Source: Branchiostoma floridae
Taxonomy: Eukaryota > Chordata > Leptocardii > Amphioxiformes > Branchiostomatidae
Length of the DNA stretch: 64,000 bases
Assembly: GCF_000003815.2 (NCBI RefSeq)
Contig: NC_049984.1
Location: 19,347,735-19,411,734, forward strand
Reading direction: 5' to 3'
In this document: in pieces, positions 54,516-64,000 of the stretch
How positions within the stretch are numbered: the first letter of the stretch is position 1
How the letters are laid out: every line of letters begins with the position of its first letter
Program-made: the position numbers and the translations under genes
The notes under the pieces: generated by a model
Seen by the model: only the letters and a program-made list of their open reading frames with translations
What the model was told of the DNA's origin: nothing
Databases searched by the model: none

Positions 54516-55065
54516 AGGACATTATATAATTGACGATCTTTATTTGCACGTTCTTGCCCACATGGGCTAAATGCAGTGATTCGATAGTGTTACATGAATG
54601 CTAGAGACTAGATACTATTACAAGTAGTGTTACAAGCGAGCTATATAACGTCCTTGGCCGTATATGTATTGCAGGGCAAAAGAAGATAATAATGACTGAT
54701 AAGTAATTCGGATCATGAACTTGACCATGGAGGATATAAATGACAGATGTTCCACGGATAGAAGATTTCTATGATGGACAGACACATCAGAAAGGAGTAA
54801 CGGTACCCCAGAAATACGTCACATCTCGCTACAATCAATACGAAATGTAGCGCGTTTCAATCACATGTAAATCTCCAGATTAAGGCCACAGCATGTAAAT
54901 TCTATGGAAGACATCCTATTCAGGCTGCAAAAATAGTGAGTTAGGGCGAAAGAAATAAGATGGGTAAAAAAAATAAGATGGCTAAATTTTCAAAACAGAC
55001 ACCATAAACGTTGTAACAAGAACTGAATTGACAGAACATGGTGTCACAGCCAACAAGGCATTCAT

Positions 55066-55990
55066 TACCTTCGCCAAGAAGGTTATATTTTGGGCAGCGT
55101 TTGTATCTATGTTTGTAGAAGACCAGCATCACTCGAGAACGCCTGGATGGATTGTATTGATATTCAGTATGTGGGTAGGTCTTGATGAGACCTGAAAACG
55201 ATCAGATTTTGGGCCCCCTAGCGACCTGTTACGGTACTGCAGCGGAACTTCCAGGTTTGATATTTCAAGTTCTGGACATGCTGCGGCTTTCATTTTTGAG
55301 TAGTAGACAGCTCTTGATGCCGAGAGTAAGTGGTATAGGTTTGGGACCCCTAGCGGCTTGTTTTGGAACTGTAGGGCAGGTTTAGTGTCAGAGTTTGAAA
55401 TGCAATAACTCAAGAAGGGGTTGACGGATTGTCATGATTTTTGGTATGCAGAGAGCCTAATTGATAGCCTTATATAATTACATATCGATCATGCAAATTG
55501 GAATCTAATTTGCATAATTAATTAGACAAGGGTCGAAACACGCTCAGTTCAAGTATAGGACCATTGCAACATGTGACATTTGTAACTGAGAAAGAGAACA
55601 ATAGATAGATATATATTATGCAAAATAAAGACCTAATTTGCATAATTAATGAGAAAATGCTATAATGTCTTTGTGGTAAATGCCGGGAACTTCTTACTTG
55701 TAGCATTTGAAAGTTATGTACAGGTGAACATCGTTGAACATTATTTATGCAAATGAGCCTCAGAGGTCTTAATTTGCATAAATTATCAGAGAATGCGATT
55801 AAAGTCTTCTTTCTTAACATAGATTGCGCAAATCTGTTATTTGGTGGAGATAATCAAGTTATATATAATTTATGCAAATGAGATCCTTATTTGCATAATC
55901 AATGACAAAGACAATTCATACAGCAGTTGTAAAAGATAGAATCATTTGGCGAAGGTATGGGGTCGTGGAACTCTAGTTCCTGTATTTAAG
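55066..55990 (-). repeat. Dispersed repeat R1, reversed copy
   Basis: CCTTCGCCAAGAAGG at the left and GGCGAAGGTATGGGGTCGTG at the right mirror the forward copy at 5885. TGGGCCCCCTAGCGACCTGT and GGGACCCCTAGCGGCTTGTT are the reversed CTAGGGGGCCC sites, followed by four ATTTGCATAATTAAT modules. Confidence 0.75.
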
Positions 55991-56587
55991 ACGTGCACTG
56001 GTGTAGTAAAAGTGACACTAGTAGACTTGTATCGCTCATCATGTTGGCAACTATACCCATAGCTTCCATATAGGTGCCACTTTTACAACTATCCATTAGT
56101 TTCACTTCGACAACTACAGTCCTGGGTACCCCGTAAGTGTCACTTTTACGAGTACAATCATTAGGCTACGACACAACATGTTTGCTCATTTTGATAATTT
56201 TTCGTTATGTTGACTATCTCCAAAGAAGAAAAAAATTTTTTTCCCTGAAAGAAATTAATGAGGGCGCGTAGATGTCATCCATAAACTGTACTTGCTGTTG
56301 CCCTAATGTCTACTACATTACGTATTCTGACAACATTCTCTCAGGTTAGTCACACGGGGTGAATTACTACTTCTGAATGCTTCTGAAATGGCACGCGGTA
56401 TTTCAGAGCGTACGTGATAGTTTGTAAGTTATAGTATGACTTTATGCTAAGCCCCTGGCATAATTGAATGAAAGATTGCTATGATTAATGACCCCCGGTT
56501 TGCCTTTTGTGCCCGATTACTCAGTAACGCAATCAAGAGAGTGTGACAGCGGTTAGACCTGTTACGTTCTGCAGCAATCTGTCGGAC

Positions 56588-56720
56588 CGCCTGTTGTGTA
56601 TCGACATACACAAACATGTTTATTTATTTATTTATTCATTTATTAGAGCTTCACCATACACAGAAAAAAAGGTGGGAAGGCAAAAACAGGTAAAAGGCAC
56701 CTCTTCTAGTTGCCTCCCGT
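56588..56720 (-). repeat. Antisense retroposon tail
   Basis: TTTATTTATTTATTTATTCA, then GAGCTTCACCATACACAG and AAGGCACCTCTTCTAGTTGC. It resembles the terminal region near 44980-45230 (TTTCTTTATTTCTTTATTTT .. GGTGCAAAATGCACCTTTGA). A polyadenylated element inserted on the minus strand is inferred. Confidence 0.4.
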
Positions 56721-56900
56721 ACAAATGATAACAAAGACAATAATAGAAACAATGATACAAATAATAATGATAATAAAATTATAACAATGGTAGTGAGATA
56801 ATATCTATGACAATGAAGTTTATTGCATATTATCATATAGCCAGATGGAGTTGGCCAATCAGAGGCCCCCATTTCCCATGGGTTATCAGGCAGTAACCTC

Positions 56901-56936
56901 AAAAGTGGTCGGTTATTCTAATAACCGACCACTTTT
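56901..56936. repeat. Perfect 17-bp hairpin
   Basis: AAAAGTGGTCGGTTATT and its complement with a 2-base loop (CT). It may be the core of a small palindromic element. Confidence 0.7.
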
Positions 56937-57474
56937 TGGACCGCACCATTATACAGGGGACAGTCATGAATTTTTTTTTGTACTGTTGTTTGTGTGTAAA
57001 CCATGCATAACTGTCAAAAATATTATGATTGATTGGTTATGTTAATTAGGGCTCCACATGAGGAATATAGGGATACTTGAAAAGGAATTATGCTGATTTT
57101 ACACATTTTCATTATGGCTTTCTAACGTGATTAAGCCGGTACCTTCCTAAATCACTTCATATATACGTACTTTGTCGTGCCCAAGTGAAAAGGCTCTGCA
57201 TGGGGGGTACCAGGACTCCACTTGATACATGTAGTTTGTATTGCAAATAAGCCACATGTTGATGCTGATATGCTATCTCACAAACAGCTGATTAGTTAAA
57301 ATTATTAGTTAAATGATGATGATGAAATAGTTTAATGTTTGTATTATATATAGACACTATTGTACAATATATATATTGCAAATGTATTTTTATGTAATGT
57401 ATTAAAGTGTTTATTGGTTATAAAGGAATTTGTGTGAAATAACTGTCAGTTGGATAGGCTATATGATAATAACG

Positions 57475-57700
57475 TTAATGCCCCGCCTTATCCTCGGTGT
57501 ATATGGTGAGATAATCCCTGGTCAGGTGCGATAATATGAATAGAGACGAAACATTATACGATGNNNNNNNNNNNNNNNNNNNNNNNNNNNNNNNNNNNNN
57601 NNNNNNNNNNNNNNNNNNNNNNNNNNNNNNNNNNNNNNNNNNNNNNNNNNNNNNNNNNNNNNNCTCGGGGCGGGGCATTAACCCTTTATTCATGCCCCGT
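57475..57700. repeat. Inverted repeat around a 100-N gap
   Basis: GTTAATGCCCCGCCTTATCC before and GGGGCGGGGCATTAACCC after the gap (57564-57663, nominal size) form partly matching inverted ends. A MITE whose interior failed to assemble is likely. Confidence 0.55.
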
Positions 57701-58570
57701 TGGGTCAACATGCAGTTAGTGTGGTACAAAGGGAGTACACGGAAAGCTATACATATACTACAGTTTACATGCTTCTTCTCTCGTCTTAAAGCATGTGTCA
57801 TGATAATAATGATATTAATGTCAACAACAACAATTATAACAAATATATATGATGCATGACCTCCCTACATCACCAATGATTTTTGAGAGAGAGTCAATAT
57901 GAAAAACCTTGGTCTTTGTTTTCAAAGTGTCACGACGTCTTATTTCTATGGGGGTCCTTGAAATGACGAAAATTCGTCAACCTTTGTTATTCCAGGAAGG
58001 GACGTATTCGTGCATTTTCTTAAGCTGAACACATATCAGCTTCTGGATTCGATGATATTAGTCATTTCTTCTCTGTCAGGTTTCTTCCAAGGCATTGTTC
58101 AAAAGCTAATATCTACTTCATACCAAGGAGGTTGAAGGTTTAACCTACTTGTTCATACATTTTCTACCTACCTACGTACGTAACAGCTGTGAAGAAATTG
58201 TAGCAAACTACCAACGTGACTAACATCAACTTTGTCTATGATTGGGTCATGAGACTTCACTACCCGTGAACTTGGGCCGAATGATTGAAGCTCACCGTGA
58301 CATCCCCATCTTTGCTACACCCATAAACCGGTGACAAGGTGTCTACCGAGGACAGGTGCTCCTTCACCTTGACAGTGGTGATGAATTGCACCTCCACTCT
58401 CGCTTGCTTCAGTAATTAAAACTGTTCACACCCTGTATCGGAGTGATAGATGATTACATGGTAAATGCCAGCTGAGCCCTAGTCGTTCATACATCAGCGC
58501 CCGCGATTGTGCTCTAGCCTCCGATCCAGAACTTGTAGGTGGCTGGCGTTTTCCACGCCTCAATTTCGTG
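57701..58570. other. No recognisable feature
   Basis: Apparently unique DNA. No supported exon. Confidence 0.35.
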
Positions 58571-58574
58571 TTGA

Positions 58575-58870
58575 TTACCTCCATGAAAAATGAAGGTATA
58601 GTTTTTGGTGTCTCTGTGTGTGTGTCTGTCTGTGTGTCTGTGCTCCCGCATACTTATGGTCAGCATAACTCTAGAACCTCTGGATGGATTGTAATGATAT
58701 TTGGTATGTGGGTAGGTGTTGGGAAGACGAAGGTCAGAGTCGATTTGGCTCTCCCTAGTGTTTGGCCTTGGTACTGCAGCAGAACTTCGATAATTTGTAT
58801 CTTTTGATCTGAACATGCTATGGTCTTGATTTTTTGGTGGCAGATAGCTTGTTACGTAAGGAAGAGGAGA
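58575..58870 (-). repeat. R1 3' end, reversed, partial
   Basis: ATTACCTCCATGAAAAATGA, a GTGTGTCTGTCT tract, GGTCAGCATAACTCTAGAAC and GGATGGATTGTAATGATATT. This is the reverse of 16915-17058. The CTAGGGGGCCC site is degraded (CTCTCCCTAGTGTTTGGCC). Confidence 0.7.
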
Positions 58871-59194
58871 TTTTGCCATGTTCTCTGATCGTATATGACC
58901 AAGCTTAAACGGTATGCTTACCACTCAGAAGTCGTCATTGTCACGGTAAAGAAGCACCTGTCCACTTTAGACATTCTGTCACTGTTTTATAGATGCAGCA
59001 CATATACTAATATGAGTATGCAACGATACGCATCACTTATCAGTCCAAGTTGGCGTGCAGTAAAGTTTGTCATTTCGCTCATGACCCAATAATAGACATA
59101 TAATAGTTAATTGCAAATTCTTGCCCGAGGGCTAACTGCAGGTCACATGAAAGGACACAAACAAATAGTGTAGGACAGACAGTTAAGTTGATGA

Positions 59195-59406
59195 TACTGT
59201 AAATGCAGAAATGTTTGCGGTGGATTAATGTTCGCGGTTTTCGCGGTGACCAGTTTACCACGAACTTAAAACCACCGCGAACATTTTTCTATTATGGTAT
59301 TAGACTGCAGTCTATGGTGTTGCCGCGAACTTAAATCCACCGCGAAAAGTCGCTTTTCCCTTTAACGCGAAATTAAATCCCCGCAATTTTAAATGCATTT
59401 ACAGTA
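59195..59406. mobile_element. CG-rich TIR repeat TACTGTAAATGCAGAAAT, copy 1
   Basis: Ends TACTGTAAATGCA and TGCATTTACAGTA are inverted. The interior is a string of CCGCGAA/TTCGCGG motifs (AACTTAAAACCACCGCGAAC and similar). No coding. Confidence 0.85.
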
Positions 59407-60516
59407 ATCAAATGGTTAAAACAAATCAATTACAAACGTAACAACAAAGTTTATTGCAAGTTCTTACCCGAGGACTAATTACAAGTGACAACAAATGACA
59501 AACAATTGGAAACAGTATACTTAGCAGCTACAGTAGTCTAAGTCTAACGCTAAAATGTAACGTATTGGGTTTGACTTCTTTTTCTGAGACAGTGGAAGAC
59601 AAAGGATCCTGCTCAGTGTCTGTAATGTGTGGATTCTGTAATGTTAAAAGAAGAGTAGTTATTTTTCCGCTATAAAAGTGGAAAGATTAGGATAGAATTT
59701 AACAGCGAAAAGCAGTCCAAAAGTCATTAGAAAACCATCAGCCACCCAAAAGGTCTGCAAATGAGGCTAGGTGTTCTTCTTACACGCCAGTGCACTAGTG
59801 AAGGACAAACGTACAAGCGTCACCGTGTCTGCAAAAACACATCCATTATCAGCCACGGCATGACGAACAACTTCCGCCTCCACAGATACAAGAAAACACA
59901 AACTACGATAAGATGTAATACTGTTTCTGTCGATGAAAGGTCACATGGTAAATCTACATGTATATGATCCATACACCAATTTAGCGCTGCAGTAGAAGAG
60001 AAATGTGTTACTGTATTAGATATGTTGTGAGATCCTACCTGCGCCGTCGGAGCGTGATATGTTGTGTTTTGCTAGAGACATTTTAAACGTTTTGGTAAAA
60101 CAGCTTTATCATTAGGACGATATCAGCTTGCCTGGGAACGTAGTTTATTCTTTGTACCTGGTAATTTCTCGCTTGTTTCGAACTATGAACTATTCAACAT
60201 TTACATGGTTTGTATTGTTTGTCTGTAACAGCTTTGTTTCTATTCGTAGCACGGGACTTATGTGCCGACTTAACTGAAACTATCCCACTATCTTCATCGA
60301 TATGTCACTTCCTGATGTTTACAAATTTAAAATAGATACTATGTAGTTAAAAAACACCAACCGGATTCTAATAAGTGCAAATAAAGACTAATAATGGCCT
60401 AGCGCCTATCATGGAAATCCACGCGTCATTTATGGGTCCTTATCGCAAATGAGAGGTGACCTTTGTTGCAATACCCGACGGCAAATTTTAGTTAGGAGTG
60501 CACAAAGTATACAAAC
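59407..60516. other. Retroposon tail and otherwise featureless DNA
   Basis: 59440-59500 carries a GTTTATTGCAAGTTCTTACC tail related to 59105 and 43461. The rest shows no supported feature. Confidence 0.4.
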
Positions 60517-60979
60517 CTAACGGGGGCTGCCCTAAGATGCCCCTTCCCCTTTTTACGCGCTCGAACTCGCGGCGCTCCATCACTAGTTGCCTTCTACCGG
60601 TCTTCTTCTTAACAAACATTTGAAGACCAATATTTGTGGTGTTTTGTGAAGCTTTATTTCTTATGTGTATGACAGTTGTTTGGCTGTTTTGTACTGGTTG
60701 TATATTTATGGACACGAGCCACCAATACCTAGTAACAGGTGACCACAGTGATTCGGCGCTACCAACCTTATTGTGAAAATTCTGTCTTCAAAAAAAGGGA
60801 AGTGAATATGTCTAAATATTTTTTTAAAGAAAAAAAAAGCTGTTTGTTTGGACTTGGTTTATTTACCTTTCTAATCATCACACTCAGTGGCAACAAACAC
60901 GGCGTGCTTATGCATAATATGATCGGCAAAAAATCGGGGCATCTTAGGACAGGGGGCATCTTAGGGCGGCCCCCGTTAG
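60517..60979. mobile_element. TIR element with CTAACGGGGGC ends (full copy)
   Basis: Left CTAACGGGGGCTGCCCTAAG, then ATGCCCC; right GGGGGCATCTTAGGGCGGCC, then CCCGTTAG. 463 bases with no transposase. The truncated copy at 5279-5578 shares about 300 bases. Confidence 0.8.
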
Positions 60980-61426
60980 ATGTTAACCACCCTCATCATT
61001 TATCATTCGTGTATGTTATTCTTCTGCATGCCTCCGTTAGAACACAGGGCGAGCAGTTGCTTATGTGTTCTAATATAATTGCATTTTCGACACATTTCTG
61101 ACGTACTTGCACGTGACATTGCTATTTGAATGAGCCACACCAGACGATAGACGAACATAGAAGTAATTTAAGTAATGACAAATCCAATGCAATGGCAGTG
61201 ACGAGGCTTGGTGCTCACAGTACTACTCTGACCAAACCCTATATGACTGTGTTTTTATATCTTCTTGTGGCTTCCAACTCTTGGAAAATTACGATCATCC
61301 TTCTAACCTCAATTACCATAAATATAATCGAGCCCAAATCCCCTTCAATTTGCTTCTAAAGCCAGGTCATAATTTCTGTGTTCAGGGATTAACAATAACC
61401 TGTCCAAAGGTGTATTCCTGACGTCA

Positions 61427-61520
61427 CTGCTGGGTCTTTCTGTGAACAAGGTCGACGGAGATTGACCAAAAATTTAGAGGGGTAAGTCCTAAAGTTTAAT
61501 TCCAGTGTTGGATACAAAGT
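61427..61520 (-). repeat. Dispersed repeat matching 8258-8327
   Basis: CCTGACGTCACTGC, GGTCGACGGAG, AATTTAGAGGGGTAAGTCCT and CCAGTGTTGGATAC are the reverse complement of the flank of the hairpin element at 8328, without that hairpin. Confidence 0.6.
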
Positions 61521-61745
61521 GTTAGCATTTTCTATAATGTATTCTACCAACACAGATGAACTTTCATGCTAATAACTTTTCTTCGTGGAAATCTGCTTCA
61601 GGCACAGGACATCATGACAGCAACTTAAAGAAGTGTAAATCTTACAGGCAACTACCTTCTGTTTACGTCCATATTTCACGAGAATGTATACATAATTTTG
61701 TCTTATTAGAGTTTCAACGCCTCGTTAGATAGAAATGTTGATAGA

Positions 61746-61932
61746 TACTGTAAATGCAGAAATATTCGCGGTGGCCACTTTACCGAGAACTTAAAACCAC
61801 CGCGAACATATTTTCCATGATAGTATGAGACTACAGACTATAGTGTAACCGCGAACTTGAAACCACCGCGAAATCTCCATTTTCCCGCTACCGCGAAAGT
61901 AAATCCCCGCGAACTTAAATGCATTCACAGTA
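61746..61932. mobile_element. CG-rich TIR repeat TACTGTAAATGCAGAAAT, copy 2
   Basis: TACTGTAAATGCAGAAATAT to AATGCATTCACAGTA, with TTCGCGGTGG and ACCACCGCGAACAT inside as in copy 1. About 25 bases shorter than copy 1. Confidence 0.85.
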
Positions 61933-62083
61933 GAAAGAAATGTCCTTTCTCAATGGCAAGTCGGTCCTGGTGTTGTTCCCTATCAATATCTGACAAAGCC
62001 CTTGGTCAGTTTATCGTTTGTTACAACCCCGAGGGTACAGGGCAAACAGTTTAATTAAGCAATGTCATGCGCCAGCTAAGCTA

Positions 62084-62278
62084 TCAAAGCCTCTCGTCCG
62101 TCTCATGCCAGGACTCCCCTCGCCTCTTCCTGACGGAAATCCGGGGACGTGCTGCAGAAAACACGTCCGGTGATCCAGTCGGGATCAGTCGGCTGCGCTG
62201 AGGTGATTTTTTGAGCGGTGATTTGGGCTCTGATGGAAGACAGTGGTCCAGAAACGTCCTGACTACTCCATTCTTCTT
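62084..62278 (-). CDS. Candidate terminal exon, unknown protein
   Basis: A GC-rich block after the acceptor AGTGTCTCCCCAG. Frame 1 (phase 0) runs 64 codons to TGA (SEPKSPLKKSPQRSRLIPTG..). Frame 2 (phase 1) is also open and reads EEWSSQDVSGPLSSIRAQIT, then DWITGRVFCSTSPDFRQEEA. Dual openness makes the choice unsafe. No family recognised. Could pair with the candidate first exon at 62686-62907. Confidence 0.3.
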   Translation of the reverse strand, partial: KKNGVVRTFLDHCLPSEPKSPLKKSPQRSRLIPTGSPDVFSAARPRISVRKRRGESWHETDERL

Positions 62279-62460
62279 CTGGGGAGACACTAGAATTAGC
62301 GCCTACGCCTAGAACAAGGCTTTAAACCACTAAAAACCTTTCTTGGTGGGATTTTATGTGAAATCTGGGCATTTTTTTAGTAGCCGCGTCGATATGAAAG
62401 ACCCTGAACTTGTTGAATTAGTTGTAAAAAGTGACCTTTCTCCATCTAGGGGTTTTCCGC

Positions 62461-62480
62461 ACCCCCCCCCCCCCCCCCCT
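62461..62480. repeat. Poly-C run
   Basis: 18-19 C residues followed by TTGAATAGGG, similar to the C-run and CTGAATAGGG end of the TIR element at 3362-4316. It may be a lone terminus. Confidence 0.5.
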
Positions 62481-62685
62481 TGAATAGGGACATCGTCGCT
62501 AGATAGCTGTTTTGAGCCAAACGGGCCAATCCAAGGGCTGTAAGTAGAGGGGTGCATCAAAAGACTAGCTGTATAGAAATTCTTGCAAATGAATTTGCTG
62601 AGGCTGGACATAGTAGGCTATCAATTGAGGGTGAATTTGTATGGCTTGAAGTCTTTATTCTTGAGATAATTGCATATTTGTTTCC

Positions 62686-62907
62686 TCATTGATTACATGT
62701 ATTACGGGAGAAAATTCTGGCGCCTCCCCTTCTGCGGACGTGTCGGGGTCCTGTGGAAGTAGTGACAGGTGCAATGGCGGGAACGTGCGGCCCTGCACCT
62801 GGTGCCGATAAACCAGCACAGACCGGATTGACTCTCGTAAGGATGAGGATTAACCACAGAGCAGGGCAGCAAATCAAAAGGGCACATCCGAGCACAGACT
62901 GCCGCAT
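62686..62907 (-). CDS. Candidate signal-anchor exon, unknown protein
   Basis: From ATG at 62905-62907 the frame reads MRQSVLGCALLICCPALWLI, LILTRVNPVCAGL, then a Pro/Gly/Thr-rich stem. That is a plausible type II signal anchor and stem, as in Golgi enzymes. An upstream in-frame ATG exists at 62980-62982. The frame ends at TGA 62686-62688; candidate phase-1 donors (C|GTAATA, T|GTAATC) lie just before it. No family recognised. Confidence 0.3.
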   Translation of the reverse strand: MRQSVLGCALLICCPALWLILILTRVNPVCAGLSAPGAGPHVPAIAPVTTSTGPRHVRRRGGARIFSRNTCNQ

Positions 62908-63083
62908 GAATCTCTTAGTGCCTGGCCTAGTTTTTTTTTCCCAAACTGTCCTTGTTATTACCCCCATGCAATATATCGGCATATAACAGAGTAGGTTGAG
63001 ATGTTTTCTTGCCTTTTGTGAGTCAGGACGCTAAGCTCGACATTTGAAAACGACCTCCATCCATTGATATCGAAAGGATAAGG

Positions 63084-63279
63084 TACTGTAAATTCTGAAA
63101 TTTTCGCGTTGTTTTATGTTCGTCACGGTTTTCGCGTTGCCAATCCACCGCAAACTTTTTTCCATAATAGTAAGAGACTACAGTGCATGGTGCTACCGCC
63201 CACTTAAAACCACCGCGAAAAGTCCTTTTTCCGGATACCGCGAAATTAAATCCCCGCGAACTTAAATGCATTAATAGTA
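63084..63279. mobile_element. CG-rich TIR repeat TACTGTAAATTCTGAAAT, copy 3
   Basis: TACTGTAAATTCTGAAATTT to AAATGCATTAATAGTA. The interior has AAACCACCGCGAAAAGTCCT and ATTAAATCCCCGCGAACTTA as in copies 1 and 2. More diverged at both ends. Confidence 0.8.
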
Positions 63280-63749
63280 TGTCAGACTTCGTTGTACCAG
63301 AAAAATGAGATGGACTGAGCGCGGTGTAAAGAAAGATCGTTGTGTACATTTCCTGCTGGCCAAAGTTTCGTTGCAAGCTTGATCGAATTCAAGGTACAGT
63401 GCACTTTTATTTCATATCGACAGGTAGCGCTGAGGCAAGCGATATATGTGTAACGTTACATGATCTCACTTTCAGCCGCGCACATCGTAAATATAGTACC
63501 AATACATACTTTTAATGAAAGGAAACGCGAATGTTGTTTTTGCTAGTACTTTGATTCTATCTAATATACACATTTTACCATCATTCCTCTCATCAACTGA
63601 AATTTAATCTTAATGGGCACATGGAAAGTACAGCTACTTACGTAAGGTCTATGAATATTAATATATATATGAATATATCAGAATGTTGAGTTTGATATAT
63701 TGTTTTCACTACTGCCAAAAATAGTTACTCAAGCAACTGGATATGGTTT

Positions 63750-63981
63750 TGAAACGGTCAGACGTTTCGGAAAGAATCCACTTTCCTTCGTCAGTGACAC
63801 TGAAGTGATCTGCAAGAAACAGGTCTTTTATACTCTAACTATGAATGAAGACAATTTCAGATGTCCAATAGGAAAGGTTGTAAGACAATTCAGACTGAAG
63901 ACAATTTGGATTCCAAAGATAACAAAGCTAAGCCAAAGTCAAGCTGAAGACAATTTGGATTTCAAAGGATATCAAGGCTAA
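63750..63981. repeat. Dispersed repeat at right edge
   Basis: GAAACGGTCAGACGTTTCGG is a near-palindromic block. It is followed by two ~55-base tandem units starting CTGAAGACAATTTGGATT (63895 and 63944). Likely the start of a retroelement cut by the window; unclassified. Confidence 0.45.
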
Positions 63982-64000
63982 GACACAGTTAATGCAAATG

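Overview
This is animal nuclear DNA with split genes, GT/AG introns, phase-1 EGF exons, five N-filled assembly gaps and very dense short transposons. The gene content (EGF/C-type-lectin mosaic protein, rho-class-like glutathione S-transferases, a chondroitin-synthase-type glycosyltransferase) and repeat content suggest an invertebrate deuterostome, most likely a lancelet (Branchiostoma). That is inference from family resemblance; no database was searched.

Layout. (1) 0-8.9 kb is repeats only: a decayed LINE end, two related TIR elements, a tRNA-derived SINE and long copies of an AT-rich repeat called R1 here. (2) 8.9-15.6 kb, plus strand: the 3' part of an extracellular mosaic gene with two tandem exons for a Cys-rich domain I cannot name, several EGF exons, the second half of a C-type lectin domain and a terminal Cys-rich exon. 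Two gaps and a foldback element interrupt it. (3) 17.1-32.2 kb, minus strand: three tandem six-exon genes of one rho-class-like GST family, plus a relic of a fourth first exon. Copy 1 has a 14-base deletion in exon 1. Copies 1 and 3 share an almost identical exon 3 amid diverged exons, which looks like gene conversion. (4) 35.3-39.2 kb: a 3.9 kb foldback element with arms of over 1 kb around an inverted array of 51-bp repeats. (5) 39.5-51.2 kb, minus strand: a probable chondroitin-polymerising-factor-like gene, with exon 1 at 51.2 kb, a possible middle exon at 44.8 kb and the last exon at 39.6 kb. Its long introns hold many MITEs and two unrecognised protein-like frames. (6) 51.5-64 kb: a minisatellite, tandem duplications, R1 copies, three clustered CG-rich TIR elements and two weak candidate exons near 62-63 kb.

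The genes do not form a pathway. The GST cluster is a tandem expansion, and the flanking genes act in the extracellular or Golgi compartments. Exon boundaries were set by hand from splice signals, phase and copy-to-copy alignment. No promoter could be identified with confidence.
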